Part shown: positions 10,200-19,843 of the stretch, in pieces
How the letters are laid out: the number at the start of each line of letters is the position of its first letter
Numbering within the stretch: position 1 is the first letter of the stretch
DNA from: Viola odorata
Taxonomy: Eukaryota > Streptophyta > Magnoliopsida > Malpighiales > Violaceae
DNA: 64,000 nucleotides
Assembly (NCBI GenBank): GCA_963691705.1
Contig: OY829542.1
Coordinates: forward strand, 4,508,188-4,572,187
Reading direction: 5' to 3'
Made by a program: the position numbers and the translations under genes
Notes under the pieces: generated by a model
What the model was told of the DNA's origin: nothing
Database searches by the model: none
The model's input: the letters and a program-made list of their open reading frames with translations, nothing else

Positions 10200-11903
10200 G
10201 AACAAAATTGGAAAACCACCTCATTTGAAAACACACACAATCAACTCCCAATACACAGAATCGGCACGCCGTCCTACAGGCTACACCCAAACAGAGCAAA
10301 TCCAGACCTAGAAAAGCACCTGCATCTGGCTGATAGGATAACGATCCTACCAACCAGACTTTCCCATATCTAGTCCAATCACCAGCAGTCCTTACAAAGA
10401 TAAGTATTTGCACTCATTCTCAGAATTAAACAAGTGTTTAGGCTATCACTCATGAATGCAAATAACACAACACAGGCATAGTTTGCACGGCAATCCGAGT
10501 ACTGTAGAGCACATGCATGGGCAATCAACAATCGGGAAAACAACGCATCAGCAAAAAGAAAGAAAATAGGACAGAAAGAGATGGAGATGTGAGAGGGAGA
10601 GAAGTAGGAGATGAACAGAAGAGAATTGAGGGGAGGAAAGAAAGAAGGAAAAGAGAGGACCAGATATAACCTGGATGGATTCCTTGGCCTAGGAAAAGGG
10701 CGAAGTGGCAAGGCAGCTTTCATCGAGGGCACGAGACGTTTCGGGGGCTAGACAGAGGTCTTTTTTCGAGGGCAGGAAAGCGTTCTTGTTGAAGCTTCGG
10801 ATGCGGATACTCTTTTTGCTAGATTAATGCCCCTCTCTTTTTATTTTGAAATTTAAATGCTTTTTTTTTAATTTTTTTTAATTTTTTTATTTAGAATAAA
10901 CCGGGAGGGCACGAATCCAGTTACAAAACCTTGATTCTGCCGGGGGCATGAAACTTTTGATTTTTCATTCGGCGCTTGCCCTTGATCTGCTTCCAGCATC
11001 GATGGTGACTTCTTTTTCGTTTCCCCACACTTTAAACGTTTCGGGGGCTCGAATCTATTGAATGATCTAGGGCTCGAAAGCCTTTGCTTCTTCTTGCCCT
11101 AGATTTCTACTTTCTGCTTTGAAGTCTTTTTGCTTTCGTCTGCTTCCCCACTCTTGAACTTGTCTGCGCACTTTAGGTGTCTAGCCCTCGACGTTACCCT
11201 CAATAATCGCTACCTCACCTACCAAGGAAAAAGATCAAGAAAATACAAATGGTCAGCAAAGAATATGAAAAGGGGGACGTTGGGGGCATGAAAACAGAAG
11301 AGAGATGAAGGAAAAAGAAAGAAAGAAAGAGACATTGATGCGAAGCTTTTCGTCATATCTAAGCTTTCCCATGTCCTAACAGTGACTATACCCAGGGATA
11401 TTATGCAAACTTAGACCGTGCCTAGCTAAGCATTTTCACTCAGAAATGAAGGGCATGAAGCTCGAAAATGCTCAGGGGATCAAACTGAGACTACTGGTGT
11501 TGCGGCCTAGATATGGATATAAGGGCTAGCAGGCCTAAAAAATGCATGCTCAGGTGCAGCTGTGATGGATGTCATGATTTTTCTATGCATCAAAAAGTTG
11601 AAAGACGCATGCAAACAATGAGGGTTTGAAAACTGTATTTTTCTAGCATGGCTAAACTAAAAGCCGCAAAATAAAATCCGAAAAACAAAACATACAGTCA
11701 TACAACAAGCGGAAAAAGTAAACATGCAATCATACAGTCAAAGAGCCTAAGTAAAACCCTCCCCACACTTAGGCAGCGCATTGTCCTCAATGCGGGGAGA
11801 GCAGAATACGGAGTTCAAGTTATATAAGTACAACACAATAAAATAAATATAATTGTTTGGAGGGCCCTTTTCGGGGGCTGGGGTGAAAATGTTTGATGGT
11901 GGG
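10162..11903 (-). other. Athila-1 3' non-coding region
   Basis: About 1.7 kb between the env-like ORF and the 3' LTR, with no credible gene. It holds C-runs that on the minus strand read as polypurine tracts of the GTGTGGGGA type (10166-10176, 11024-11031 and 11760-11769). Phrases such as TTTCGGGGGCTCGAA recur. The hairpin at 10182-10199 and the tract beside the LTR are annotated separately. Confidence 0.7.
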
Positions 11904-12596
11904 TTACTGCGGAGGCAAATTGCTGCGGACTACTTCAGCCGTCAAAGCCTGAAGTTCCTGCAGAATAAGCTGGAGAAGTCGAGTCTGGGTTGGGTCATAG
12001 ACAATGAGAGGAACTGGGGGCTGACTTGGTGCTTGGTTTGCTCTGCTTTGCTGAACTGCTTCTGCTTGGGCCGCTTGGCTTTCGGGGGCTCGAGGGGCGG
12101 TATTGGAATGGGGATCCGAGAGATCTGGATAATCGAAAATGCCGCCATTCTTGGTCCTGAAAACTTTCTTTGATGCCGGGGCACAACCTGGATAAAAACT
12201 CACCACACCACGTGAGAGATACAAATGGCCCATGACATCCAAGGTTCTGATATCCAAATCCTTGAATGCCAAGGGCTGGGAAAGGCTACTAGCAGGCAAG
12301 TCAATTTTACGCATCTTCACAGCAAATAGAGAGATAAGCGAACCAAAAATAGGCCCACGACCACCATTCAAAACATGCAATACACCAGAAGCTATCCAAA
12401 AGCCTAGGTTGACCCTACGTTTGTGTTTCATGCACCATAAAAAGAAGAGTTCCTGCACAGATATCTGCCCCGAGGAACCAAATCTTGCGGAAAAGGTGAG
12501 AGCTAGATATCGGTGCAAGATACGCAAAGTAGGATCAGCTATTTCATGGGCTTTACTACCCTTAGTATCATATTTAGCATCAGACTTATTGGTTAA
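11904..12596 (-). pseudogene. Athila-1 extra (env-like) ORF, distal part
   Basis: In frame with 12600-13904 and separated from it only by a TAA (12597-12599). The open frame includes ISVQELFFLWCMKHKRR and GPIFGSLISLFAVKM, then a Pro/Ala/Gln-rich tail ending in TAEVVRSNLPPQ. Athila elements carry such an extra 3' ORF, once proposed to be envelope-like; its real function is unknown. I see no clear membrane segment here. The upstream stop makes this part unlikely to be translated normally. Confidence 0.65.
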
Positions 12597-13904
12597 CTAA
12601 CAAAAAGCAGCAGTGGCATAAAAAACAGCAGGAATAACAGTCAAGGCATTTTTGTATAAAGGGGTGTTTAATTCATCTTTAGTCACAAAACCTAACCAAC
12701 AGTTAAATTCCCCAAGAGTCAAGTGCTCCCATTTGTTGGCTAGCCTAAAGTTAATCAAACCCGGGGTAGAAGAATTCGGACCGACTTTGCCCTTTGGCTT
12801 AAAAGTCCCATCTACCCAAAAAGTTGTGAAAAACTCTAGGGAAAGCTCAACATATGTCGGATACTCCAAATAAAACAAAGATTCCCAACCAATGTTGGCC
12901 ACATATTCCCTAACTCCCAACTCAATACCCATCCTTGCTAGAAAATCAAAATCCAGGCGCGCACATGAGCTAACGCCCTTGGAATTCAGCATAGTTAACT
13001 TGTCAATAGAGTGCTTGTCATTAAATATAATCCACTCATGGGGTGAAGAAAGGTCGAAAGTTACCTGTTGGATGCTGGATCTGGCGAGGGATGAAGGTTC
13101 TGGTATCTCGGCCTCGACCTCTTCTTCCACTTCGGGGGCTCGAGGTTTCTTCGATCCCGAGGGCTTTCCGGCACTGGAGGTAGGAAGTTTTCTCTTGGCA
13201 CCTACTGGGGGAACCACTGTGACTGGCTTCTCCGCTGCGGGAGCTTTGGACTTTCCCTTTTTAGCCGCTGATCTTGCCGCGGCTATTTGCAGCTTCTTCT
13301 CCTCCTCCTCTGCCACTCTCTGGGCCTCGAGATCCACTTCCTCTTCGCTGCCTTCTGCCTCCCCGCTTTCCCCTATTCCTTCTTCCACTCCTTCGAGGTC
13401 TTCGTTGTCTTGGCCTCTACCCGGATCTCCTTGCTCCTCCACAACCTCTTGCTCCTCGTCGGAGATTTGGATGTCCTTAAGGACCTCCTCGAAGGTTAAT
13501 GAGTGGTGAGGAGCTACGAATCGATCTACAGCCGCGTCAAGAGGTGACTGCTTGGCTGATGCCGAGGGTGGCTTAGATTGGGATTTGGCCTTGGATGATC
13601 CGGGGGGGAGCTTCACCACTCGGCCGCCTCTAGTGGTCGTGGTGGTTGGAGGAATGGAGCCCGTGATCTCGATGTCGTCTTCCACCGGAGTAAACTTCCT
13701 GGGCTGCTCCACGGTTGCTGGTAAGGTAGCCGCTGGAGAGGGAACGGGGATGGGGTTTAAGGATGGTGGAGAGGCTGTTTTGAACGAAGCCGAGTTGGGT
13801 GTGGTTGAATGTGATCTGGATCGGGAAGGAACGGGGCTGGGAGTGCCTACTGGCTTTGGTCCAGTAGTATTTTTGCGGATTGGCTTCTTCGTTTTAGGTG
13901 CCAT
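12597..13904 (-). CDS. Athila-1 extra (env-like) ORF, proximal part
   Basis: Likely start is ATG at 13904-13902 (MAPKTKKPIRKNT), because the frame upstream to 14282 has no homology-like content. The N-terminal half is low complexity: Pro/Ser/Thr-rich, a basic stretch, then a Glu-rich acidic segment (DEEQEVVEEQGD). The C-terminal half is globular and resembles the plant transposon protein domain of Athila ORFs (ANIGWESLFYLEYPTYVEL, NKWEHLTLGEFNCWLGF). Terminated by TAA at 12597-12599 while the frame continues to 11904. No catalytic motif. Function unknown; the label env-like is historical. Confidence 0.65.
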   Translation of the reverse strand: MAPKTKKPIRKNTTGPKPVGTPSPVPSRSRSHSTTPNSASFKTASPPSLNPIPVPSPAATLPATVEQPRKFTPVEDDIEITGSIPPTTTTTRGGRVVKLPPGSSKAKSQSKPPSASAKQSPLDAAVDRFVAPHHSLTFEEVLKDIQISDEEQEVVEEQGDPGRGQDNEDLEGVEEGIGESGEAEGSEEEVDLEAQRVAEEEEKKLQIAAARSAAKKGKSKAPAAEKPVTVVPPVGAKRKLPTSSAGKPSGSKKPRAPEVEEEVEAEIPEPSSLARSSIQQVTFDLSSPHEWIIFNDKHSIDKLTMLNSKGVSSCARLDFDFLARMGIELGVREYVANIGWESLFYLEYPTYVELSLEFFTTFWVDGTFKPKGKVGPNSSTPGLINFRLANKWEHLTLGEFNCWLGFVTKDELNTPLYKNALTVIPAVFYATAAFC

Positions 13905-14420
13905 TGATGGTGGTTGAAGAGAGGATAGTACTGGAGATGGTGGTGGAAGTGGGAGGTTAGGGTTGCGTGTTTGGTGAGGGAGTGAGGTGAAAGTGATAGG
14001 GTTGAAAGTGATATGAGTGAAAATTAAATGGGAGCGTGGGAGAGAGTGGAAATCACAGCTGGCAATAAATTGCGCAGCTTTTGCATTGATGGGGTCTGCA
14101 GCAGCTGCGCTCGTCAGGCCACGTGGCGCCCTGGGCGTGGCGCACGATGTCCGTGCGTATCCCAACTGCCTGAAAAGGAAAACATTTTTTTTAAATTTCA
14201 AAAAGGGAGTCGGTTGGAATAAGATATGGACAAAAAGAGAGAATAAAGGGGAGTTAATGCTAATAAAAAGGAATAAAATCATAGATGAAAGGGATATACA
14301 CAGTTAATAATATTACGGAATAAAATTAAATAAAAATCAGAGAATCCTAAAAGGTGCAGAGAAGATAAGGGAGAGAGAAAGGATTCAGACGGCATATCAA
14401 ATGCCTCTAGTGTGGCCCAT
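13905..14420 (-). other. Athila-1 spacer between integrase and extra ORF
   Basis: Non-coding leader of the extra ORF. It contains a T-rich stretch on the minus strand and no feature that I can define. Confidence 0.5.
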
Positions 14421-15773
14421 TTACTCGTCGGGACCTCGACGTGCTCTGATTCTCTTGGTCTGGACAGGTGGGACATCCACCATAGCCTCCTCAACAATCG
14501 AGGGCTGGAAACCTTCATAAAAGGGTTTCAATCTCTGGCCACTGACTTTGAAAATGATTCCAGTGTCGGGGGCCTGAATTTCAACCGCCCCATGGGTGTA
14601 GATTTTCGTGACCACGAAAGGTCCAGACCACTTGGATTTCAACTTCCCAGCAAAGAGCCGTAAGCGTGAGTTGTATAACAACACTTGTTGTCCGACTGAG
14701 AACGTCTTGGGGCGAAGATGCCGATTATGGTAAGCTTTGGTCTTGCCCTTGTAGAGCAAGGCATTCTCGTAGGCGTCATCCCTTAACTCCTCGAGCTCTT
14801 GAATTTGCAGGCGTCGGTGTTGGTCAGCGAGGCCTAGATCTGTGTTTACTTTTCTGATGGCCCAAAAAGCTTTGTGCTCTATCTCTACTGGGAGATGGCA
14901 CGGTTTTCCATAAACAAGTCTGTATGGGGTCATCCCTATCGGGGTCTTGAAAGCTGTACGGTAGGCCCAGAGAGCATCACCCAGTTTCAAACTCCAATCT
15001 TTCCTCGACTGGTTAACAGTCTTCTTTAGGATGGATTTGATCTCACGATTCGAGACCTCGGCCTGACCGTTGGTCTGAGGGTGATAAGCAGTGGATGTTC
15101 GATGGTGGACTCCGTATTTTGCCAAGAGAGAGGTCACAACCCGGTTGCAAAAGTGGGTACCTCGATCACTGATCAGCGCTCTAGGGGTACCAAATCTGTT
15201 GAAGATGTTGGTGCGGAGGAAGTTCACAACTACTTTAGAGTCATCTGTTCGGGTGGCCTTTGCCTCAACCCACTTGGAGACATAATCAACGGCCAACAGG
15301 ATGTAGATGTTGCCAAAGGAATTGGGAAAGGGGCCCATAAAATCTATTCCCCAAATGTCGAAGATCTCGCAAGCTATAATGTTTGTCAAGGGCATCTGAT
15401 TTCTGGCCCCAATATTTCCAGTGGCCTGACATCGGGGGCATGAAGCGCAAAACATGTAACTGTCCTTGAAAAGGGTGGGCCAGTATAGACCTGCTTCCAA
15501 GACCTTCAGGGCAGTTTTCTTGGCCGCGAAATGGCCTCCTTCCGAATGGCAGAATTTAAGGATCGAGGGCACTTCATCCATGGTCACACATCGACGGATG
15601 ATCTGGTCTGAACAGTGTCTCCATAGATAGGGGCTGTCCCATATGTAGTACTTAGCTTGCCTTCTTATTCGAGTGCATTCGGAGGGAGTGGCATCAGCTG
15701 GATAAGTGCCTGTAGCACAAAAGTTGGCAATATCGGAAAACCACGGGGAGTAAACAGCTTGCACTAGGCACAC
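14421..15773 (-). CDS. Athila-1 integrase region of pol
   Basis: Zinc-binding HHCC domain: [20 protein letters not shown] with the Cys pair in [11 protein letters not shown]. Catalytic core with D in [15 protein letters not shown] in [10 protein letters not shown] and E in [15 protein letters not shown], the D,D(35)E signature. The C-terminal region includes [20 protein letters not shown] (GPY/F-like). It inserts retroelement cDNA into the genome. The frame extends upstream of Met 15773 to the CRM insertion at 15830 ([17 protein letters not shown]), so the listed start is arbitrary: it was one frame with the RT/RNase H at 23961-26528. Ends with TAA at 14421. Confidence 0.88.
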   Translation of the reverse strand: MCLVQAVYSPWFSDIANFCATGTYPADATPSECTRIRRQAKYYIWDSPYLWRHCSDQIIRRCVTMDEVPSILKFCHSEGGHFAAKKTALKVLEAGLYWPTLFKDSYMFCASCPRCQATGNIGARNQMPLTNIIACEIFDIWGIDFMGPFPNSFGNIYILLAVDYVSKWVEAKATRTDDSKVVVNFLRTNIFNRFGTPRALISDRGTHFCNRVVTSLLAKYGVHHRTSTAYHPQTNGQAEVSNREIKSILKKTVNQSRKDWSLKLGDALWAYRTAFKTPIGMTPYRLVYGKPCHLPVEIEHKAFWAIRKVNTDLGLADQHRRLQIQELEELRDDAYENALLYKGKTKAYHNRHLRPKTFSVGQQVLLYNSRLRLFAGKLKSKWSGPFVVTKIYTHGAVEIQAPDTGIIFKVSGQRLKPFYEGFQPSIVEEAMVDVPPVQTKRIRARRGPDE

Positions 15774-15829
15774 TTGCTCGTCTGGAAAGGTGTCCCGTAT
15801 TGGCTCTCGCGAATTATCTTTTTGGGTTG

Positions 15830-16769
15830 TGATGTGATCCTGCCTAGGGTAAGTAGGCCGAATTACAATGGAGCTTATAGAGGATCTAGCCGAATCGAAT
15901 TACCTAGTGACAACAAGATCACAAGGAAAGAAAGGACACGAACAAGTAATATTTAGCGGAGAATTAAGGAAATATGTACCCGGAAATGATTAGGATTGAT
16001 AAAGGATTGAAATTGATCACATGAGCATCCAAGAATTAATCCAAGCAAGTAGACATCCACGATCCTTGGAATAAGTATTTAATAAACCTTCATTCATTCA
16101 AGAAACTTGCCAAAATTACACATACAAATTCGAGGAATCCCCGAGCAATAATCGGAAGGAGTAATCTCAACTTGAACGATTTTTACTCAAGGAAAAGTGA
16201 GGAGTTTCAAGGCTTATGCGATACAAGAAGGAGTAATCTCACTTGACTAATATCACTCAAAGTCTAAAAACTAAAGAGGAAAATGATACAAAGACATATA
16301 TATAGTAGCATGCATTTTGGGCTTGAAAAGCCCAAAATTCGTACCCAAACCAGATGCTGGCGTGATCACGTTAAGGCCTTAGCGTGATCACGCCAGACAA
16401 CTTTCCCTTAGCGTGATTCACGCCAACACCTTAGCGTGATCACGCCAAGATGCCCAAAAATCCAAAATAACATCCGAAAGTAGCGTGATTCAAAAACTCT
16501 TCACGTTAAGAGCTTGACGTGATTCACGCTAGCATCTTGGTCCTGGCGTGATCACGCTAAGGCCTTAACGTGATCACGCCAAGGATTCTGCCTTGGTTTG
16601 ATGGACGGTTGCATGGACAGCCTTTTCCTTGGCTTTGACGGGTTCTTCCTCTCTCATTTTGCCTTATAACCATAGGGACAACCCTCTTGCTCTGCTTCGG
16701 GTGATCGGGCCTTGTGGTACTAGGTCTCGAGTGTCAACATTGGCTTCGGAAAGGTCCGTGATCGCATCA
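15830..16769 (-). repeat. CRM-type 3' LTR, 940 bp
   Basis: Starts TGATGTGATCCTGCC and ends GTGATCGCATCA on the + strand. It contains the palindrome cluster at 16358-16581 and the last 106 bases of the integrase coding frame. Confidence 0.9.
16358..16581. repeat. palindrome cluster in CRM-type LTR (second copy 23549-23772)
   Basis: Contains several copies of GGCGTGATCACGCC (a perfect 14-bp palindrome) and variants. Two 38-bp imperfect palindromes centred on AAGGCCTT, at 16358-16395 and 16544-16581, are inverted copies of each other, so the whole 224-bp block can also fold on itself. Degenerate half-copies (AGCGTGATTCACGCC) lie between. Could act as paired protein-binding sites or an RNA hairpin; no function is known to me. 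Confidence 0.8.
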
Positions 16770-18718
16770 ACTCCTTCCCCTTCGAGAGGATTCGTCCTCG
16801 AATCCAAGTCTTGAAGGTTCTCTTCATCTCCAGGGCAAAGGGACAGATCATTAACATTGAATGTACGGCTGATCCCTCCATATTCACTTGGAAGATCTAG
16901 GACATAGGCATTGGTGTCGATACGGCGGAGGATTTGAAAAGGTCCGTCCCCTCGTGGACTTAACTTGCTTTGTCTTTCACGTGGGAATTGATCTTTGCTC
17001 CAATGAAGCCACACCCATTGACCCGGTTCAAAGGAAGTAGGAATCTTGCCCTTATTGCGCTTGGCCATCTTCTTTTCATTCATGCTTTCAATGCTTTTGC
17101 GGACTTGCTCATGGAGTCTCTTAACAACTGTAGCTTTGGAATTCCCGTCTACACACTTAAGAGAACTCAAGGGCAAAGGTGAGAGATCAAGAGGGGTCAA
17201 GGGTTTGAACCCATAAACCACCTCAAAAGGGGAATAACCAATGGAGGAATGATAAGCATTATTATAAGCAAATTCAACAAAGGCCATACATTCTTCCCAT
17301 TTTACTCCATATTTAGCAATCATGACATGAAGTAATGATCCTAAAGTCCTATTCACCACCTCCGTTTGACCATCCGTTTGAGGATGACACGTGGTGGAGA
17401 AGAGGAGTTTAGTACCTAACTTCGCCCAAAGAGTTCGCCAAAAATGACTTAGGAACTTAGTGTCCCTATCACTTACAATACTCTTGGGTATACCATGTAT
17501 TCTTACCACATGTTGGAAAAATAAAGAAGCAATATGGGTAGCATCATGTGTTTTTGAGCATGGTATAAAATGTGCCATTTTGGAGAAACGATCCACTACA
17601 ACAAAGATAGAATCATGGCTATTCTTAGACCTAGGCAAGCCTAACACAAAGTCCATAGACAAATCGATCCAAGGATGTTGGGCAACAGGTAAAGGCATAT
17701 GCACTGCATGATGCTTAGATGTGGACTTAGCAGTTTTGCACACAATACATCGGTTCACAATGTTAGTCACATCTACTTTCATTCGTGGCCAATAGAAATG
17801 AGTTTTTAAGGCATGCAACGTTTTAGTAATGCTAAAATGGCCACTCAACGCTCCTCCATGAGCTTCCAACACAAGCAATTCTCTAACATTAGAACGAGGC
17901 ACACACAATCTATCATATTTGAACAAAAAGTCATCGTGCCTAAAGAAATGCATGTGAGATCCACGAGCACAAGCCAAATATATATCACAGAAGTCCTCAT
18001 CATTCTCATACAAGTCAATTAAATGAGAAAATCCAAATATTTGGGCATCAAGAGAATTTAAGAGAGCATACCTCCGAGAAAGGGCGTCGGCTACCACATT
18101 CTCTTTGCCCTTTTTGTACTTGATGGTATATGGAAATGCTTCAATGAATTCCACCCATTTAGCATGTCTCTTATTCAGCTTGGCTTGACTCTTAAGGAAC
18201 TTAAGGCTCAGGTGGTCGGTGTGGATGACGAATTGGTTGGCTACCAAGTAGTGCTCCCACACCATAAGAGCTCTTACCAACGCATAGAGTTCCTTATCAT
18301 AGGTTGAGTAGTTGAGTTGAGCGTCCTTGAGTTTTTCTCTAAAGTAGGCAATGGGGAGACCCTCTTGGGTTAGGACCGCGCCAATGCCAACTCCGCTTGC
18401 ATCACACTCCAACTCAAACACTTTGGTGAAATCCGGCAAGGCTAAGATTGGGGACTTTGTAAGTCTTGCTTTGAGCTCCTCGAAGGCCTTGGCTTGCCGT
18501 TCTCCCCACACAAATGCAACATTCTTCTTGGTCAATTCATTGAGAGGCACCGCAATTGTTGAAAAGTTGGGCACAAATCGACGGTAAAAGCTTGCAAGAC
18601 CATGGAATGACCTTATTTCACCTACATTGTTAGGAATAGGCCAATCTTGGATGGCTTTCACCTTTTCTTCATCAACTTGAACGCCCCCTATACTCACTAC
18701 AAAACCAAGAAAGTGCAC
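16664..18718 (-). CDS. CRM-type RNase H and integrase, running into the 3' LTR
   Basis: Continues the RT frame after a TGA at 18719-18721. RNase H: ELECDASGVGIGAVLTQEG, TYDKELYALVRALMVWEHYL and FVIHTDHLSLKFL. Integrase: zinc finger with H residues in EAHGGALSGHFSITK and Cys residues in NRCIVCKTAKS; catalytic D in DLSMDFVLGLPRS, D in SIVSDRDTKF and E in QTDGQTEVVNRTLG. The C-terminus has GPFQILRRIDTNAYVLDLP and then an acidic SRTNPLEGEG / GPITRSRAR tail. The stop at 16664 is 106 bases inside the LTR, a hallmark of CRM elements, whose C-terminal targeting region is partly LTR-encoded. Confidence 0.9.
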   Translation of the reverse strand: MHFLGFVVSIGGVQVDEEKVKAIQDWPIPNNVGEIRSFHGLASFYRRFVPNFSTIAVPLNELTKKNVAFVWGERQAKAFEELKARLTKSPILALPDFTKVFELECDASGVGIGAVLTQEGLPIAYFREKLKDAQLNYSTYDKELYALVRALMVWEHYLVANQFVIHTDHLSLKFLKSQAKLNKRHAKWVEFIEAFPYTIKYKKGKENVVADALSRRYALLNSLDAQIFGFSHLIDLYENDEDFCDIYLACARGSHMHFFRHDDFLFKYDRLCVPRSNVRELLVLEAHGGALSGHFSITKTLHALKTHFYWPRMKVDVTNIVNRCIVCKTAKSTSKHHAVHMPLPVAQHPWIDLSMDFVLGLPRSKNSHDSIFVVVDRFSKMAHFIPCSKTHDATHIASLFFQHVVRIHGIPKSIVSDRDTKFLSHFWRTLWAKLGTKLLFSTTCHPQTDGQTEVVNRTLGSLLHVMIAKYGVKWEECMAFVEFAYNNAYHSSIGYSPFEVVYGFKPLTPLDLSPLPLSSLKCVDGNSKATVVKRLHEQVRKSIESMNEKKMAKRNKGKIPTSFEPGQWVWLHWSKDQFPRERQSKLSPRGDGPFQILRRIDTNAYVLDLPSEYGGISRTFNVNDLSLCPGDEENLQDLDSRTNPLEGEGVDAITDLSEANVDTRDLVPQGPITRSRARGLSLWL

Positions 18719-19843
18719 TCATTCCAAACAAAACTCGCACTTAACAAATTTAGCATATAGTCGGTGTGTGCGCAAAGTGTCAAATATGGAACGTAAATGG
18801 AACACATGTTCCTCAAGTGACGAACTATACACAAGAATATCATCAAAGTATACAACGACATACTTTCCAATAAAATCACGCAAGACATAATTCATCAATC
18901 TCATGAATGTACTAGGAGCATTGGATAAACCAAAGGGCATTACCAACCATTCATACAAACCATGCTTGGTCTTGAAGGCGGTTTTCCATTCATCTCCTTC
19001 ATGCATCCTGATTTGGTGGTATCCACTCATGAGATCAATTTTGGAGTAGATTTGGCTCCCGCTTAGCTCATCAAGCATATCATCGAGGCGTGGGATGGGA
19101 TGTCGATATTGTATGGTGATCTTGTTGATGGCTCTACAATCAACACACATCCTCCATGTCCCGTCCTTCTTAGGCACAAGCAACACGGGCACGGCGCAGG
19201 GTGACATACTCTCTCGGATGTAGCCTTTGCGCAACAAATCTTCCACTTGTCGTTGGAGCTCCTTCGTCTCCTCGGGATTGCATCGGTAAGCCGGCCTATT
19301 GGGCAATGCCGCTCCGGGTATCAAATCTATCTTCTGTTCTATCCCTCGGATTGGAGGAAGGCCACTTGGCATTTCGGATGGAAAGACATCGTCATATTCC
19401 TGCAAAAGAGAAACAATGGGACTTGGTAGAGAAGAAAGGGGGTTAGTGTCAATTTCCAAGCAATGTGCCTTGTATCGAAGTACAAGACACACTTTATTAG
19501 AAAATAAAGCTCGCCTCACATCCTTACCCCTCGCTATCACACTCAAGTGTTTATGCTCACTCTCTCTACCATGCTTGCTTTTTTCATGGCGGGTATTCGA
19601 CTCCCCCTTTGTTTTCTTTCCTCTCCTCTCTTGTGTTTTCATCTCATGACTCACATTTTTCTCGCCTCTTTGTGCATGCTCACTTTTTTCATGCACGCTA
19701 TTTTCCTCATTCACACACCTTACTTTCTTCTCTCCACTCTTTTCCCTCATTTTCTTCGTGATTTGGAACTCGACACTTGCCTTTTCCATATGCAATCGAT
19801 CCTCAAGAACTTGAGCGGGTGAAAGTGGAGGAATGCTAAACTT
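18719..19843 (-). CDS. CRM-type reverse transcriptase
   Basis: Opens after the TAG at 19844-19846 with a linker rich in Lys/Glu ([14 protein letters not shown]), then [57 protein letters not shown] and the active site [11 protein letters not shown]. It ends at CEFCLE followed by TGA, with the RNase H frame directly continuous. Polyprotein of gag-pol type in which two point stops divide three open segments. First Met in the segment is at 19795. Confidence 0.88.
   Translation of the reverse strand, partial: KFSIPPLSPAQVLEDRLHMEKASVEFQITKKMREKSGEKKVRCVNEENSVHEKSEHAQRGEKNVSHEMKTQERRGKKTKGESNTRHEKSKHGRESEHKHLSVIARGKDVRRALFSNKVCLVLRYKAHCLEIDTNPLSSLPSPIVSLLQEYDDVFPSEMPSGLPPIRGIEQKIDLIPGAALPNRPAYRCNPEETKELQRQVEDLLRKGYIRESMSPCAVPVLLVPKKDGTWRMCVDCRAINKITIQYRHPIPRLDDMLDELSGSQIYSKIDLMSGYHQIRMHEGDEWKTAFKTKHGLYEWLVMPFGLSNAPSTFMRLMNYVLRDFIGKYVVVYFDDILVYSSSLEEHVFHLRSIFDTLRTHRLYAKFVKCEFCLE

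Noticed and set aside
12892..13917. + strand frames opposite the Athila-1 extra ORF
   Set aside because: Antisense shadows of a GC-rich low-complexity coding region.
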